Positions 21,018 to 40,700 of a stretch of 64,000 bases of DNA are shown here, piece by piece. Source of the stretch: Escallonia rubra (taxonomy: Eukaryota > Streptophyta > Magnoliopsida > Escalloniales > Escalloniaceae); contig JAVXUO010002429.1 of assembly GCA_033065855.1 (NCBI GenBank), positions 62,001 through 126,000 of the forward strand, written 5' to 3'. A program made the translations under genes and the position numbers. The notes beneath the pieces are model-generated. The model was not told the DNA's origin. It saw nothing but the letters and a program-made list of their open reading frames with translations, and made no database searches. The first letter of the stretch is position 1; every line of letters begins with the position of its first letter.

Positions 21018-21139
21018 TTATTGGTGCTTCAAAATATTTTCTCTAAACATTTTGTTGATATAATAAGCAAAATAACTATTGATGCTTCATACCGTACTTT
21101 GTATGATTGTACGTTATAAATTAAGTGCATAAAATAGTA

Positions 21140-21424
21140 CTCCCTCCGTCCCAAATTATATGTTCAGATTTTACTTACACGCTTATTTAAGATAATTAGT
21201 CATAGGTTATGAGTTTCTCATTCTATCTCAAGAGAGAGACGGGGAGAGAGACGGGGAGAGAGAAGGTGAGAGAGAAAATGAGTTGGTAGAGGATTAAATG
21301 TGTATAGAGAAATATAATAAGAAAATATAAAAAGAATAAACATGAAAAAATACCAAGAGAATATTTCTTCATTTAAAAAGTGATTAATTTTTAAAAATAG
21401 CTTAAAAAATTAAGACGGAGGGAG
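21140..21424. mobile_element. Stowaway (Tc1/mariner) MITE, 285 bp
   Basis: The left end reads CTCCCTCCGTCCCAAATTAT and the reverse complement of the right end reads CTCCCTCCGTCTTAATTTTT. Both ends are flanked by the TA dinucleotide expected of Stowaway (21138-21139 and 21425-21426). The interior is non-coding and contains a purine-rich minisatellite (GAGAGAGACGGG-type units at about 21230-21275). Confidence 0.9.
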
Positions 21425-21426
21425 TA

Positions 21427-24400
21427 ATACTGAAGCGACTTTAAGCATTCAGAGAGTACCGAGACTGCCCTTCTGATTAGGTTTGTCGGTCAACACATCT
21501 AGTCAGGCTTTTTTATTGCCACTTAGAATTAGAGAAATAGTGAGTAATTTCATCATTCGTATTAAAAGCATACAAGAGAGAGTGAGCAAAGAATTTACAA
21601 CCAAAATAAATAAATACAAGGCTGTTACAAGCACCTTGAAGAACTACCACATTTATCAAATGAAATTGTTGGCTTGTACCGAATTGAAGAAGTAATATTT
21701 TGTATAGAAAGTTGTTAAAGATGACCCAAAATAATTACAATTTTGATTGCGCTGATACTGCCTGATCTCCATATCCTACTCAGCTGTGCCCATGGTTATC
21801 ATCGCCCGAGATAGAAGTCAATTTAGCTTGTTAAGTTATAGTATTTTCAGACAAGGTTAGCTCCAAAGCTAAAGGACCAGTGGCTTTCTTTGATATAAAG
21901 TTCGTTGGGTGGTTGTTTCATACTGGTTCCTATTATTTTGACAAAAAATGGTATTACTCAGACATAGCTAGTGTTATTAAAGGCGCGATGAAGCACAAGG
22001 CACAGGAAACGACATCGCCTAGGGTTAGGCGCAGCGCCTTCAAAGAGGCATGCCTCGCGCGCCTAGGCACCAAGAACAGGGCAAGGGATGGAGGCACAAA
22101 TTGAAACTCAAAAAATAATGTCCTCGAATTTTGCCATCTTGGCATCATCACAACTGTTCATTATTTTTAATTCGTTCCTCCATAACATCATAAACAACAT
22201 CTAATTTTTTTAAAAAAAACCTAAAACCCAAAATCCTCGATTAATCGGTCTCTTGTTGTTATTTGTTGTGCCAATGCATCGTCACCAACTGCTACTCCCT
22301 TTCAAATAGATTTACTCCTTCATTTTACCTTGAGGAAGAAAAAGATGAAGTTGAGAAAAAAAATTCTCAACCGAACTTGGAGCCTATGATTCCCTTTAAA
22401 GAAAGCATTGTTGTCTTGTCATCACTAACGGCGAGGAGGATGTCCGTGTCATGTTCACTCTTGATTAACTACTTCTCATTGAGTTTACAACTTCTTATAG
22501 TGTTGGAAGTTCGTTAAATCGTCATGTTTTGAAAATATTTTAAGTGATATTATTGGTTTAATGCACTGAAATTGTTAAAGTGCGTTTGTGCCTTCAATGA
22601 CAATTCTAATGACAATGGACCTAACCAAAAAAAATTAAGATGAAAAAGGAAATGTGAAATGTGAACAAAGTACGTAATTGATGCAAGACATTTGCATAAT
22701 CCAGGGGATTTGTTTGGTATGCAATAGTGTCGCCAAGTATGACTTGCATTGCATTGTAATCGCTACCAATTTGTAGTCATTTGGCTCCAAATGCAAAGGA
22801 CCCTTTTTGCGGGAAAAAAAAAATGGACTCTTCTTTCTTTCTGAGAATAGCAAAGTTAGAAAGTGACTACAGATTAATTCCGCGTGGAGGCCAGTAGCTG
22901 AAACCTCACATTAATGCCACCGCTAGCTGGATTACGAACTTTTTAGCAGGAAAGTAATATCAACCCTAACCACATGATCAGTTTGTGGCTCTACTGTTGA
23001 TCAGCTTTTGGACCGTGGAAGGCTGTGATTACAGCCACGAAATTAGAACCTGACAGGGGCTTTTAGAATGCTGATCCACTTTATTGAGTAGGCTCTCTCA
23101 CTATAGTTGATACCCTTTCACATGGCGCAAGGAGCTTTGCTTGGGTCTGCTTAGATTTTATGTTCCAGGGTTCAAGGTTGTGTATCACAATACTACTGTC
23201 GGGTTTTTGTTTGGGAAATGATCACATTGCAACACATCACAGAGGTGTTCTCAGTACACAGAGGGGTTCTCATTATGTGAAACCCACATGAACTGTTCAG
23301 CTTCATGTCTGCTGCTGTAGTAGCCCACTTTGTTGACTGCTCTTGCTTGGAGGTCCAATTTTTGCCATTGCCAGAATAAATGCCCGCAGACTGAGGCACT
23401 TGTTTTCTTCATTTTCTCCAAAACCTCTCGAGAACATATGGAATAAAGATTTTCTTTGTTGCTTTTATATCAAAAGAGACGACGGGGTATTGAAATTAAA
23501 TTTTCTCACTTCCTCTTCTTAAAGTATTGTTCTTAGGGTTCGTTTGACAATTTTTTTTTTTAGTTTTCAGTTTTTAAAGAGCAGCTTAATTTTGTTTTTT
23601 TACAAAAACAAGTGGATTTTTGATAACCCTTTTTTTTTTGTGTTTGGTAACCCTTTTTATTTTGACTTTTTATTTTTTTTTTGGTTTGTGGTGGCGATGG
23701 TGGGGCGTAACGGTGGTCGCCAGCGGCCGACAGTCTCCGACTGTGGTCGCCTGAGGTGGCTGCCAGCGGTGGAAGGATGGTAGTGGTCTCAAAAAAACAA
23801 AAATCAAAAGTTTAAAAAAAAACCAATTTTTGGAGTTTTTTTCTTACTCTTGAGTTTAAAAACTGATTTTTTAAATTGGAGAAAGAAAAAAAAAATAGTT
23901 ACCAAACGCACTTTTCGTTTTCTTCGCAATGGTTCTACTTGTTCAAAATAGAAGCTGACACCAAAATGACTACCCAAGTGAAGCGAAACTGTTGGCACTT
24001 CTTAACTTGCTAGTAGCACTCCTACGCGTGCGCGCACACACATACCCCTTAACTTGCTAGTAGCAATCCTACACAAGAATGGATGCAACACATGCAGGTA
24101 TGCCAGGAAAAAGCACCCGAAGAAAACTGTATCCAACCTTCTATTCACAACAATGGAAAGAGGAGTTCGCTTTTTCATCTAAGCAACATTCCACCGTCAG
24201 ATGTGCCAATGAGGAACCTTTGATTAAGTCGATTGCAATAGAAACAATGAATTCCAACTGAAATCAAGAGTCTTGACTAACAATCACCGTTACCCAAAAC
24301 AGCCAGATCCCTTCCATAATTTTTTACCATACATAACCAGTAAAATCATTTAACATGAGATGACAAAAACATGGTATTGTTTACAGCTATAATCATATAG

Positions 24401-24756
24401 CCAAAGCAGCAGTAATATTGTCAACAAACTAAAGCTTCAAAAGTTTCTCCGGCAACGATCTTGCTACAACATCACTGAAGAAAACTACCTCCCCTCGAGA
24501 AACTTCCAAGATCTCATCAGAAGGCCTAGACCAACATCTGTCCATGCATCCAGCAAAAATCCCACCACAAAACAAAATGCTTTGCCTCATGCCTGCAATG
24601 TAGCAAGGCATTACCAAACAAAATAAACGAAACTGGGGCTTGCAAATAGTCCAAGCCAAGACAAATATCTATGCCATTTTATATGGAAACATGAAGCAGA
24701 GTTTCTATTCTGGCATAGTATGATTTGTTGCCAAGTACCAGATTTCCAGAAGGTTA
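21427..24756. other. Intergenic DNA and ARF 3' flank
   Basis: No protein-coding gene is supported. At about 21980-22080 lies a GCGCC/CTAGGCGC-rich patch resembling that at 25790-25920. At 23530-23915 lies a probable inverted-repeat element. The last few hundred bases before 24757 should include the ARF 3'UTR, which could not be bounded. Confidence 0.45.
23532..23915. mobile_element. Probable inverted-repeat element with T-rich ends
   Basis: The left end contains GTTCGTTTGACAATTTTT and the reverse complement of the right end contains GTGCGTTTGGTAACTATTTT, an imperfect terminal inverted repeat. The interior holds T/A runs and a GGTGG/CGCC-rich core. No target duplication was resolved, so the boundaries are approximate and the superfamily is unassigned. 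Confidence 0.5.
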
Positions 24757-32209
<7,453 letters not shown>

Positions 32210-32882
32210 TCACAAAGCACCGACATCAATACATGCATATATCGCCACGTACGTAAATTTCCACACGTGCGCACAATTAAAAAGTAAAACACGTCATCTA
32301 GAAAAGATCGTCATCATATCTAATGCGTCTATGACCACGACAACGATAGCAACAGTCGTAAATCAGGAAATGAGAATGAATGCGACACAAATTTAGAATA
32401 TAAATATATGGATCGGGACAAAACAATATGTTAAAAAACGAGATCTAATACGAGAAACTTAGCAATCATGAACACAGTGGGAAACCAAAAGAAAACCTAA
32501 ATTCAACGTTAGATCGGACTAATAACCTGGTGATTAACAATACGCCAACTAAGTAATCATCAAAACCGTTTACAAAGGCAAAAACAAAACGTAAGCAATG
32601 AACTTATCAAGATCGCAACGGGACAGTGAAATTCGAGCCACAGACATTAAAGTAATCCGGCCGGAAACTTAGATCCGGCGAGAGAAAGTAAGAGCGTAGA
32701 TCATTTCCTTTAAACAAAAGCGATAGAGGCGTACACTTATACGTTATATCTATGAGAAAAGGTGGATGGGATTCGACGTTAGATAGATCTTGCCTCTGAA
32801 GATCGATGAAAAGTTGATTTGACGCACAAGGGATAAAACGGAAGGATTGAGGATTTGAGCGAGAGAGAAAAGGAGATTTTAC

Positions 32883-32945
32883 CTCTGGAGAGCTTCGCAG
32901 AGAATCCAAACGGAAAGAAATTTGAGAGAGGGAGAAAGGCGAACG
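32883..32945 (-). other. ARF1: Non-coding first exon of the ARF gene (5'UTR)
   Basis: A minus-strand exon ending CTCTCCAGAG before the GT at 32882-32881. The acceptor AG at 32186-32185 lies two bases from the ATG. The transcription start is approximate. The exon is short and purine/pyrimidine-rich, as expected for a plant ARF leader. Confidence 0.6.
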
Positions 32946-33679
32946 TGAATATCTCCTTTCTATTCGTTTATTTTGCCTGATTCCAAAATGCCCCTGTTGT
33001 TTTGTTCAATTAGCATTATGCCACTTCACCTATCTTTAAACCAAAACCTCCGCGTAAAATATATTGATTAATTGAGCATTACACCTCATGGGCTCGTATT
33101 GGGTCGTGGGCGCAAAACACTCTATAAGCTTCTAATGTTAACGCTCAATACTCTAGACTTTCAGTTCTCTTGTATTTTATCAATTAAGAGTCTTTCATCC
33201 GGTTAATCTAATTGAATACAGAAATAACTATAAGAAAATTTTACCTACTATACCTTGGGTGTAATTTTACTGTTGTTCCACTTACAATGATGCACTACGC
33301 TCTTATGCAGGTGCTGAAATATCGCATGTGAGATAAAATAGTAATGAACTCAATGAAATGACATCAATACCCACACATCTTTGCACACGAAGAGAAAGAG
33401 TTTGTATCGGAGTGGTTCAGTTTTGGACTGAAATTTCATCTCTTAAGAACAAAAATCAGTTTTTCGTGTTCAAGTGGGTTATGATGATAGGCTACTCCAA
33501 ATACATGCTAGGGCGCATAACACTTACATGTCTAGGGCTATGGATGTGAGTCGAAGCCAAGCATTGAGCGATAAGAACTAGCCTGTTGACTCTTAAACCA
33601 AATGGTGTCAAAACACATGTTTCAAATGTTCGTAAAACATAGATCGGTGATTGTCGCAGTAATAACAATCATTTAAAGG
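32946..33679. other. Intergenic DNA between ARF and the deformylase
   Basis: This holds the ARF promoter region. No TATA box or gene was recognised. It ends at a hAT-like element whose left target copy is 33672-33679. Confidence 0.5.
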
Positions 33680-34604
33680 TAAACTTGACCAAAAAAAAAG
33701 GCATGTACCCACGGGTCGATATTTTGAAGACCCGCTGAAATCAGACACGTACCCGAATCGGACCGTAATTTCCGAGTCGGCCCGGATCAGGTACGGTTTA
33801 CCCGGGCTACCCGTATTTTGTACTACATAAATGAGTGTTAGGGTTTTCATTCACAGATCGCTCACTCTTCTCTTGCGCCGCTCTTCCCTCTCTCTCTCTC
33901 TCCTCTCCTCTCCCCCCCGGCGCTGCTCTCTCACGACGGCGCTTCTCTCCATCGATGACCGATACGCCAGATCCTCTCACGACGTCGCTCTCTATATCGA
34001 CGTCCAAGCTACGCCAGATCCGTCGCAGATTCGCCTCCAATGTCTCCGGTGCCACGTCTCTGCAACATCTCCGACGCCATGTGTCCAATCATGAAAGGGA
34101 TAGTACAAAACTTACACCAAAGTCCAAAGTGGTCTCCGATCGACTTTGTTACGCTTTTTGAGTTTAACAGATAATTTTTTTTTCCAGTTCTATTTGTGTT
34201 TATGTTTTGTATGTATCAAGTGTTTTTCTACTATATGCTTCAGATTGAGATGATTGTATATGCTTATTGTGTTCGGATTGAGATGATTGTGTTAGATTTG
34301 AGATCTAAGATGATCACTTCCCAAATAAATTGTAGAAATTAAATTAAAGAATGTGTAGTAATAAAAAAGAAGGAAAAAAATACTCCAAAAGAATTAGTTC
34401 AGTGAATAATCTGGTAATAAAAAATTTTAAAATAATAAATAATTAAAAAATATAATAATAACAATTTACCCGCGGGTAATATCCGACCCGCCTTGGTAGG
34501 GTACGGGCACTAAAAAGCTCTATCCGGGGAAAACTGGGTAAATTTTACCCGGATCTGGCCAGATTTTACCTGTACCCGGCGGGTTTACCCGTTTGCCATG
34601 TCTA
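33680..34604. mobile_element. hAT-like element with 8-bp TSD upstream of PDF1B
   Basis: A 925-bp element bounded by perfect TTTAAAGG duplications (33672-33679 and 34605-34612). The left end TAAACTTGACCAA and the reverse complement of the right end TAGACATGGCAAA match at 9 of 13 positions. Subterminal DNA on both sides is rich in ACCCG/CGGGT words. The centre (33830-34160) is unlike the rest: a CT-rich leader-like stretch followed by GC-rich sequence open in two plus-strand frames. No transposase is present. It ends 158 bp before the ATG of the deformylase. Confidence 0.8.
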
Positions 34605-34762
34605 TTTAAAGGCGAGGTCTTTTGCAATTTCTTGAACAAACGGGGCAGTAGTCCTAACTAGGGCTAACCTTAGGGGGACTCTTTGTATCTTATCCTAAGG
34701 CGAAAACGTAGCCGCATCAAAAAAATTTTACGGGACGCATCTTTTGTCCGCAGTTGCTCCTC

Positions 34763-37700
34763 ATGGCTTGTGCGAATTGGCTCCACTCGTCAGCAATTCC
34801 TCACGCCGTTTTGCCCTTTTTCTACCACCGGTCTAACCTCCTGTCCTCCAACTTCCGCCGCCTCCACCGGTTCACCTCAACCACCAGGTTCATGTCAAGC
34901 CGGTCCAGTCACCAAGCGGCGGCGGCTCACGCGCAGGCTAAGCGAGGCTTTTCAGTCAAGGAGGACGAAGTTGCTTCTCGTAAGCATACAGTTTATGTTT
35001 ATAAACAGCTTCGATACCGAAGCGAACTATTTCTCCGTTTCGTATATTTGGTCCTCTTTGAATTTCTTGCAATATTTTAGCACAGAATTGAAATTTTAAA
35101 CATTAAATTGAACTCAAATCGTAATTGCATAACAAACAAACAAAGTCAATGTTTACTTGTTCAAATTAGTTTATATGAAGTTCAAATTAGTTTACATGAA
35201 TGTGCAAAAAGCAGTAGAAGGACAAAATTATGAACGGAGGGAGTAGTTTATATATATTCGCATTGTATTATTTGCTTCCACGATGATTGATCGTTATAAG
35301 ATATAGATGTATTGGTTGATGGTTAAGTACCTTGTGTTTTTCCTCTCAGCGGCTGATTTATACTTTGAGGCACCACTCAATATCGTCGAATATCCAGACC
35401 CAATTCTGAGAGCAAAGAACAAGCGAATCGATACGTTTGATGAAAATTTGAAGAAATTAGTTGATGAGATGTTCAATGTTATGTACAGGTTAGATTTTCT
35501 TTCATCGTGCATGATCAATTACAATTTATGAGCAGACATAGGTATACGTTGGCCCGTAAATGTTTGCTTGATGTTCTTTTGACTTTTCATAAAGTCGATG
35601 TATTTGATTAATCTCACGAGATACATTAATAAGGCTTACTAGGACAATTGTATGGCTTCAATTCCCTCACTCCATTTTGTGTGATTAATGATCAAAGAAA
35701 GAAATGAAATCAGTGTTCAAGCAGTGAGTAAATGCTTAATAGAAAGTTCACATCTCTTGCCAGAGTTACGCAGGAAATGACCTCAAAGATCTTTATAGCA
35801 ATCTATAGAGTTCAAAGTTCAAATTTCTTTGGACTATTCGTTTTTCTAAAGTTGTTCAAGAGATTTCATAGAACCAATAGAGAATGGCGTTTTGCTGTTT
35901 ATATAAACTCCCCAATAATTGCCACTTAGTGCCGCGTGCTTATAGGAAATTCTGGTTATCTACAGGAGTGTAAACAATGCTTTTTGCCTTCCTTTTCCAC
36001 AGAACTGATGGCATTGGGCTTTCAGCACCCCAAGTTGGAGTTAATGTTCAACTTATGGTTTTTAATCCGGTTGGTGTACGTGGTGAAGGAGAGGAGATTG
36101 TTCTTGTAAATCCACGGGTTAACAAGTATTCAAAAAAGGCGGTGCTATTCAATGAAGGGTGCTTATCATTTCCAGGGATCTATGCTGATGTGATGGTAAT
36201 TATAGTTATTGGTCCCTTTCATAAACTGTCTATCGTATTTTACAGGGTTGACTGACTCATGTTCAAGTTTAGTCACTAGTTAGCACTTAGCACAAGCATC
36301 TTTTCTGTATTTGAAAGGCAATGATTTTCTTCTAATATAGATCTTAATATGTGAGATTGTATATATCTGCTTAGGTGTGGTAGCCATAAAGCATCACTGC
36401 TCCACTACTAGACTCGTGAAAATTGTGAGCTGCTATGTTTAAGCATGTTGTTGGTTGCTTCAGATGATAACAAACAGAATGCTCTTCTGTCCTCTGTGAC
36501 TGGTTGGAACTTAACATTAAGCATGTGTTTTAGGCACTTCTTGACTCTGCGATGTTCATATGTGATTGCATGTAATCTCCCAATTGAGATATTTCAAGAA
36601 TAATATTATTGTCTTTTATTCATTTCATATCAAATCAAATTTACTTGATCCATTTTAATGTGTAACATGATTGCCACATTCCACATGAACCATCAACTTG
36701 TGTGGTCAATTGTTGTATGCTGAACTTGTGTATGTTCTGCACATTGACGGTGTTGTGGGGTAATCTCCGGATATCCCAATTCAACAAATCGAGGAAATTC
36801 TTTGGTCTTCTAAGGATGAGAACTCTCTTCTCCACACAAGGAGGCTTTTACAGGCAAACCCGAGAGCGACCCTCCGGGCCAAAGCGGACTTTACCAGATG
36901 AAAAATTCCTTAATAGATGGTACTGTCCATCTTCATTCATTACAAGTTACTTCTTAATGTCAAACAAGATGAAGGACAGGATTGTGAAATACTTTTTAGC
37001 ATTGCTCGTGCAGACCTACCTCTATGGAGGAGCCTTAGTACTCTCACCGAGATCAGCTTGTCTAAATGACCATGCAGATGTATACAGTTTTGTTGTTAAG
37101 CTTTCTTTGAGGCAAAAATTGGGGTTGTGATGCACTAAAATTTTCATGTCACTGTTGTCATGTGTGCTAATTGCTAGGGCTAATTGGAAAGAGTGGTAAG
37201 AACGACTAAGTAACTATTAGGTCAACCGTACCCTGGAGCACAAGTGTGCTATTTAAGACGGATGAAAATGGCCAAGTTTTAATCCTTACCTGTTGTCAAG
37301 ACCGTCAAGATTGAAATTTTAGGAAGTTTAAGAAGCTGAACTTGATGATTTGAGGGTTGAGGGGACTTTTACACTTGGGATAACAGGCGTCCTAGCAATG
37401 TTACCAGTCTCGGACCATTCAGCTATTATTTTGAATACGGGACATGTTTTGGTTCCTATGTCCTCTTCAGATTGTTGTTGGCTTAAGTAATTGTGTTACA
37501 CCGTTCATCTATGTAGATGGACTAAAAATTGGCATTAGAACCGAAGCATCTTCCTTAACATCTATTAGAAGCAGCGGCCTAGCTGGAGCTGGACAATAAA
37601 AGTGCATGTAGTAATGCTTGCCTTTTTATTTCTTTTTTTTGCTTGGGTCCTCTTTAAGAGTGAATATGCATGCACAAGTCCTTAAGTTCGTAGTTTTACT

Positions 37701-40700
37701 GTTTCATTTTGACTTATAATTTCCATCATGATACTATCTCTATTGTTTCGACCTTCTTCATCTAAATATTACAGAGACCAGAATCTGTAAAGATTGATGC
37801 CCAGGACATTAGTGGTGAAAGGTTTGCAGTTGACTTGGCAGAGCTTCCTGCACGGGTGTTCCAGCATGAATTTGATCATTTGCAGGTTGTCTTTTGATTC
37901 CTAATGTGCTATTGATTAGTTCTTGAAGTCTTGGCAAATTGTTTGTATCTGACAGTTTTAAATGGTTGGGCAAGATTTCATGTACATTTGTTTTATTTGG
38001 AAGAAATTCAGAATTCTGAATCTATCTTTCTACACAAGGTTGTCCTGAGTAGTCAACTTTGCCCTGATTATGACCCATGGCGTCGTGTTTCTGGCAGGAT
38101 ACATATTACAACGTGCATTAGCTTTCACTGAAAACATCTGACATGAGAATTTGTTCGGGGGGTTAATATGAGTACTCCAGCTTATATATGTTCTTTAATG
38201 TACAATCAAGCTTGTGTGACCTTTGACAGAGAGGCAAGTGACCTGCTGAAGTTTATTACATGGAGCAGACTTCCCTTTACTTCCACAGAGTTCTCATCGA
38301 TGACCTTCCATTTAGTGAATGAATAACACAATGGAGGGAAAATAATGACATCAAATTATCTCTCTTATTATGTCAAACGATATTAAACAAGTCCTTACTG
38401 TCAAGTTGCGAAGTGCTCTAAATGCTTGAGATGTTAAGTAATTGCCCCAAAATGCTTTACCACTCTCCCTCGAACAGCTGATTGCACATGACTAAACAAA
38501 CCAACTTAATAATGTGCTCACCTTGGCACAAAGAGAATGGGGAAACAAACTCAAGCTCGGAGACTTGAACACAAGACCTTGCATCTTCTTGCTAAACCTG
38601 AGCTCTGATACCATATTTAAGTTACCAATTGTTTTATACGGGAATGTCTGTGAGTGGATTTCATTCTCTCTTTGTTTTTGTATGTATCTTATACTTGTCT
38701 ATTTCTTTTACTGTTTCTCTGTTGGGTGATCCTTGCAACATGATCGTTGTTGAATTTGCAGGGAATTCTTTTCTTTGACAGAATGAGTGAAGAAGTTCTC
38801 GATGGTATCTGGACAGAGCTACAGGTTATGTTCTTGTCCTTTATTGCAGTCTGTTGGTAGTATCCCATGACAGCATACGAATTTCTCTTGTTTAAGATGA
38901 AATGCATGATGCTGATGGAAAGATTGGAAGAAGCAGCTTGTTTAACGAGTTTGCATTATTTAGTATCAACCCTCCCCCGACCTGCAATGTGAGGAGCCTT
39001 TGTATCGAGGCTGCCCCGTGGAGTAATTAGGCTTCACTTGATGTGATCTAGAACTTTTATAACTGGGTTAGGATGTAACAGAAATAAGGATAGTTTAGTA
39101 CTGCAGCCGTCATCAGGGTTTCTAATGTTTCCCATTGTATGTCATTATACATTTTAAGGGAGGGAAGTTGTACGAGTTTATGAAACTCTGTGTGTTTTCT
39201 CGGGAGATTTATTACCATTGCTACTCCATCAACGTGATGCCAGAATTGGAGCCCGGATCAACGATTTTGTCAATCAACTTCACGCAATTATTGTCATCAC
39301 TGTTCATCTTCCGGGGTTCATCACATAGAAAACAAACAAAGGTTCAGAAACGGAAAAAAGTAAGCAGTTATTATTGTATCGGCTCCATTGATAGATACAA
39401 AATTTGGAGTTTGCCTCTTGGCATTAGTGAACTCCATATTTCCTTCTAAAAGAAATAAATAAAAGAAAAGAAATGTTGATCCCTAGAGTCGTTTTTTGAT
39501 CTATTTGTCGTTTCCTTTATTCACCACGAACCTTCTTTAACATCACTAGATATCGCCCACACCCCACCATCATCACTATCGAGATCATCTAAGCATTAGA
39601 AGAATACAGGACCATCTTTGTCAGATTGCAAAACTGTAGCCCTGCTGTCATTCCAGATCTCGCCATCGAGATCCATGCCGACCACTTCACTGGCACACAC
39701 CTCCTTTAATCGAGCCTCCCTCGTCCCTGGAATAGCAAGCAGAATATTTCCCTTTTGATTGCTCTTTTGCTGCTCTGTTGTTAATGTTTACTATCGTAGG
39801 TGAAACTTATATAATCAAGGAAAATAGAAGAGCAGTCCTGGATCTGATCTGCTGTTTTTATTTACCCAGCATAATTAAACAATGAAAAGTCCAGCCCTTT
39901 TCCATTATTCTTATTTTTACTGATAACCAGTTACTTATACTACCAACGTAAGTTTCTCCTTTGCTCAGACTAAGCTCAGTTAGTTTACCCCAGAGAAGAG
40001 AAAAGAAAGGAGCCATCAGTTTGTGATGTAGACGGACCTTAATAAGGGGTATTTAAGGCTTTCGTACAATTAGGTATGGTGGGCCAAGGCTTAGGTTTAT
40101 GGATTTTATAGATAACAAGGCTAGGGCTGTTTTAGGGTGTTGTCAAGGGTACCCCTGGACAGTCTTTGGTGTTTTATAACCTCAATAAAATAAGAAAAGA
40201 GAACAAGAAAGATAACAAACATTAAGTCTCACTACGGTTTTATAAGAGTCTCGCGTAGAAGAATGCCCAATGGAGTCTCACCGTTCACAATAAAAAGCAA
40301 ATATTCCTTATAAAATTCTACTCATCAACTCTCCTTTCTGCTTACAATGCTTGTTTATATAGAGAAAAAGTAAGGACTTATCCTTCTAGGAAGAATCTAG
40401 AAGATTACTATATGGACCTAGAAAATATAACAAGTACTTGAACTAAACAATAAACCTAATAACAAAAGGACTTAGAGACATCTATTATGTCCTAGGTATG
40501 CTAATATGTTCAAAAGACTGCTGCTTGGAAAATCTGCCCCATCAATTCTCCTTCTTGAAAGAACTCGACTTCATCGAGTTTAAGGTTTGGATAAAACTTG
40601 TAGAGTTCCAAATTAAGGTGTTTAAGAACAACCTGATTGATTTAAGCTTGTACAACAGGCTGACACAAGGCTTTTCTATTTTCTTCTGTTTCCATGAGTA

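Larger units (their letters stand above)
18590..21137. other. Intergenic repeat-derived DNA
   Basis: No gene is supported. The stretch contains a diverged 129-bp tandem duplication (19953-20212), an AGTGAC/GTCACT-rich patch at about 19455-19640 that may be a decayed inverted-repeat element, and an 18-base G run at 21000-21017. An 85-codon minus-strand open frame at 20135-20392 overlaps the duplicated DNA and has no recognisable motif. Confidence 0.45.

Noticed and set aside
33831..34161. Two overlapping plus-strand open frames as a separate small gene
   Set aside because: They lie wholly inside the hAT-like element and have a composition explained by CT-rich and GC-rich DNA; at most captured sequence.
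32941..34762. Bidirectional promoter between ARF and PDF1B
   Set aside because: The two starts are 1.8 kb apart and half of that is a transposon, so a shared promoter is not supported.
36702..37130. 142-codon open frame in PDF1B intron 3
   Set aside because: No recognised domain, and it lies between two in-phase PDF1B exons; it could be a retroelement scrap but has no supporting motif.
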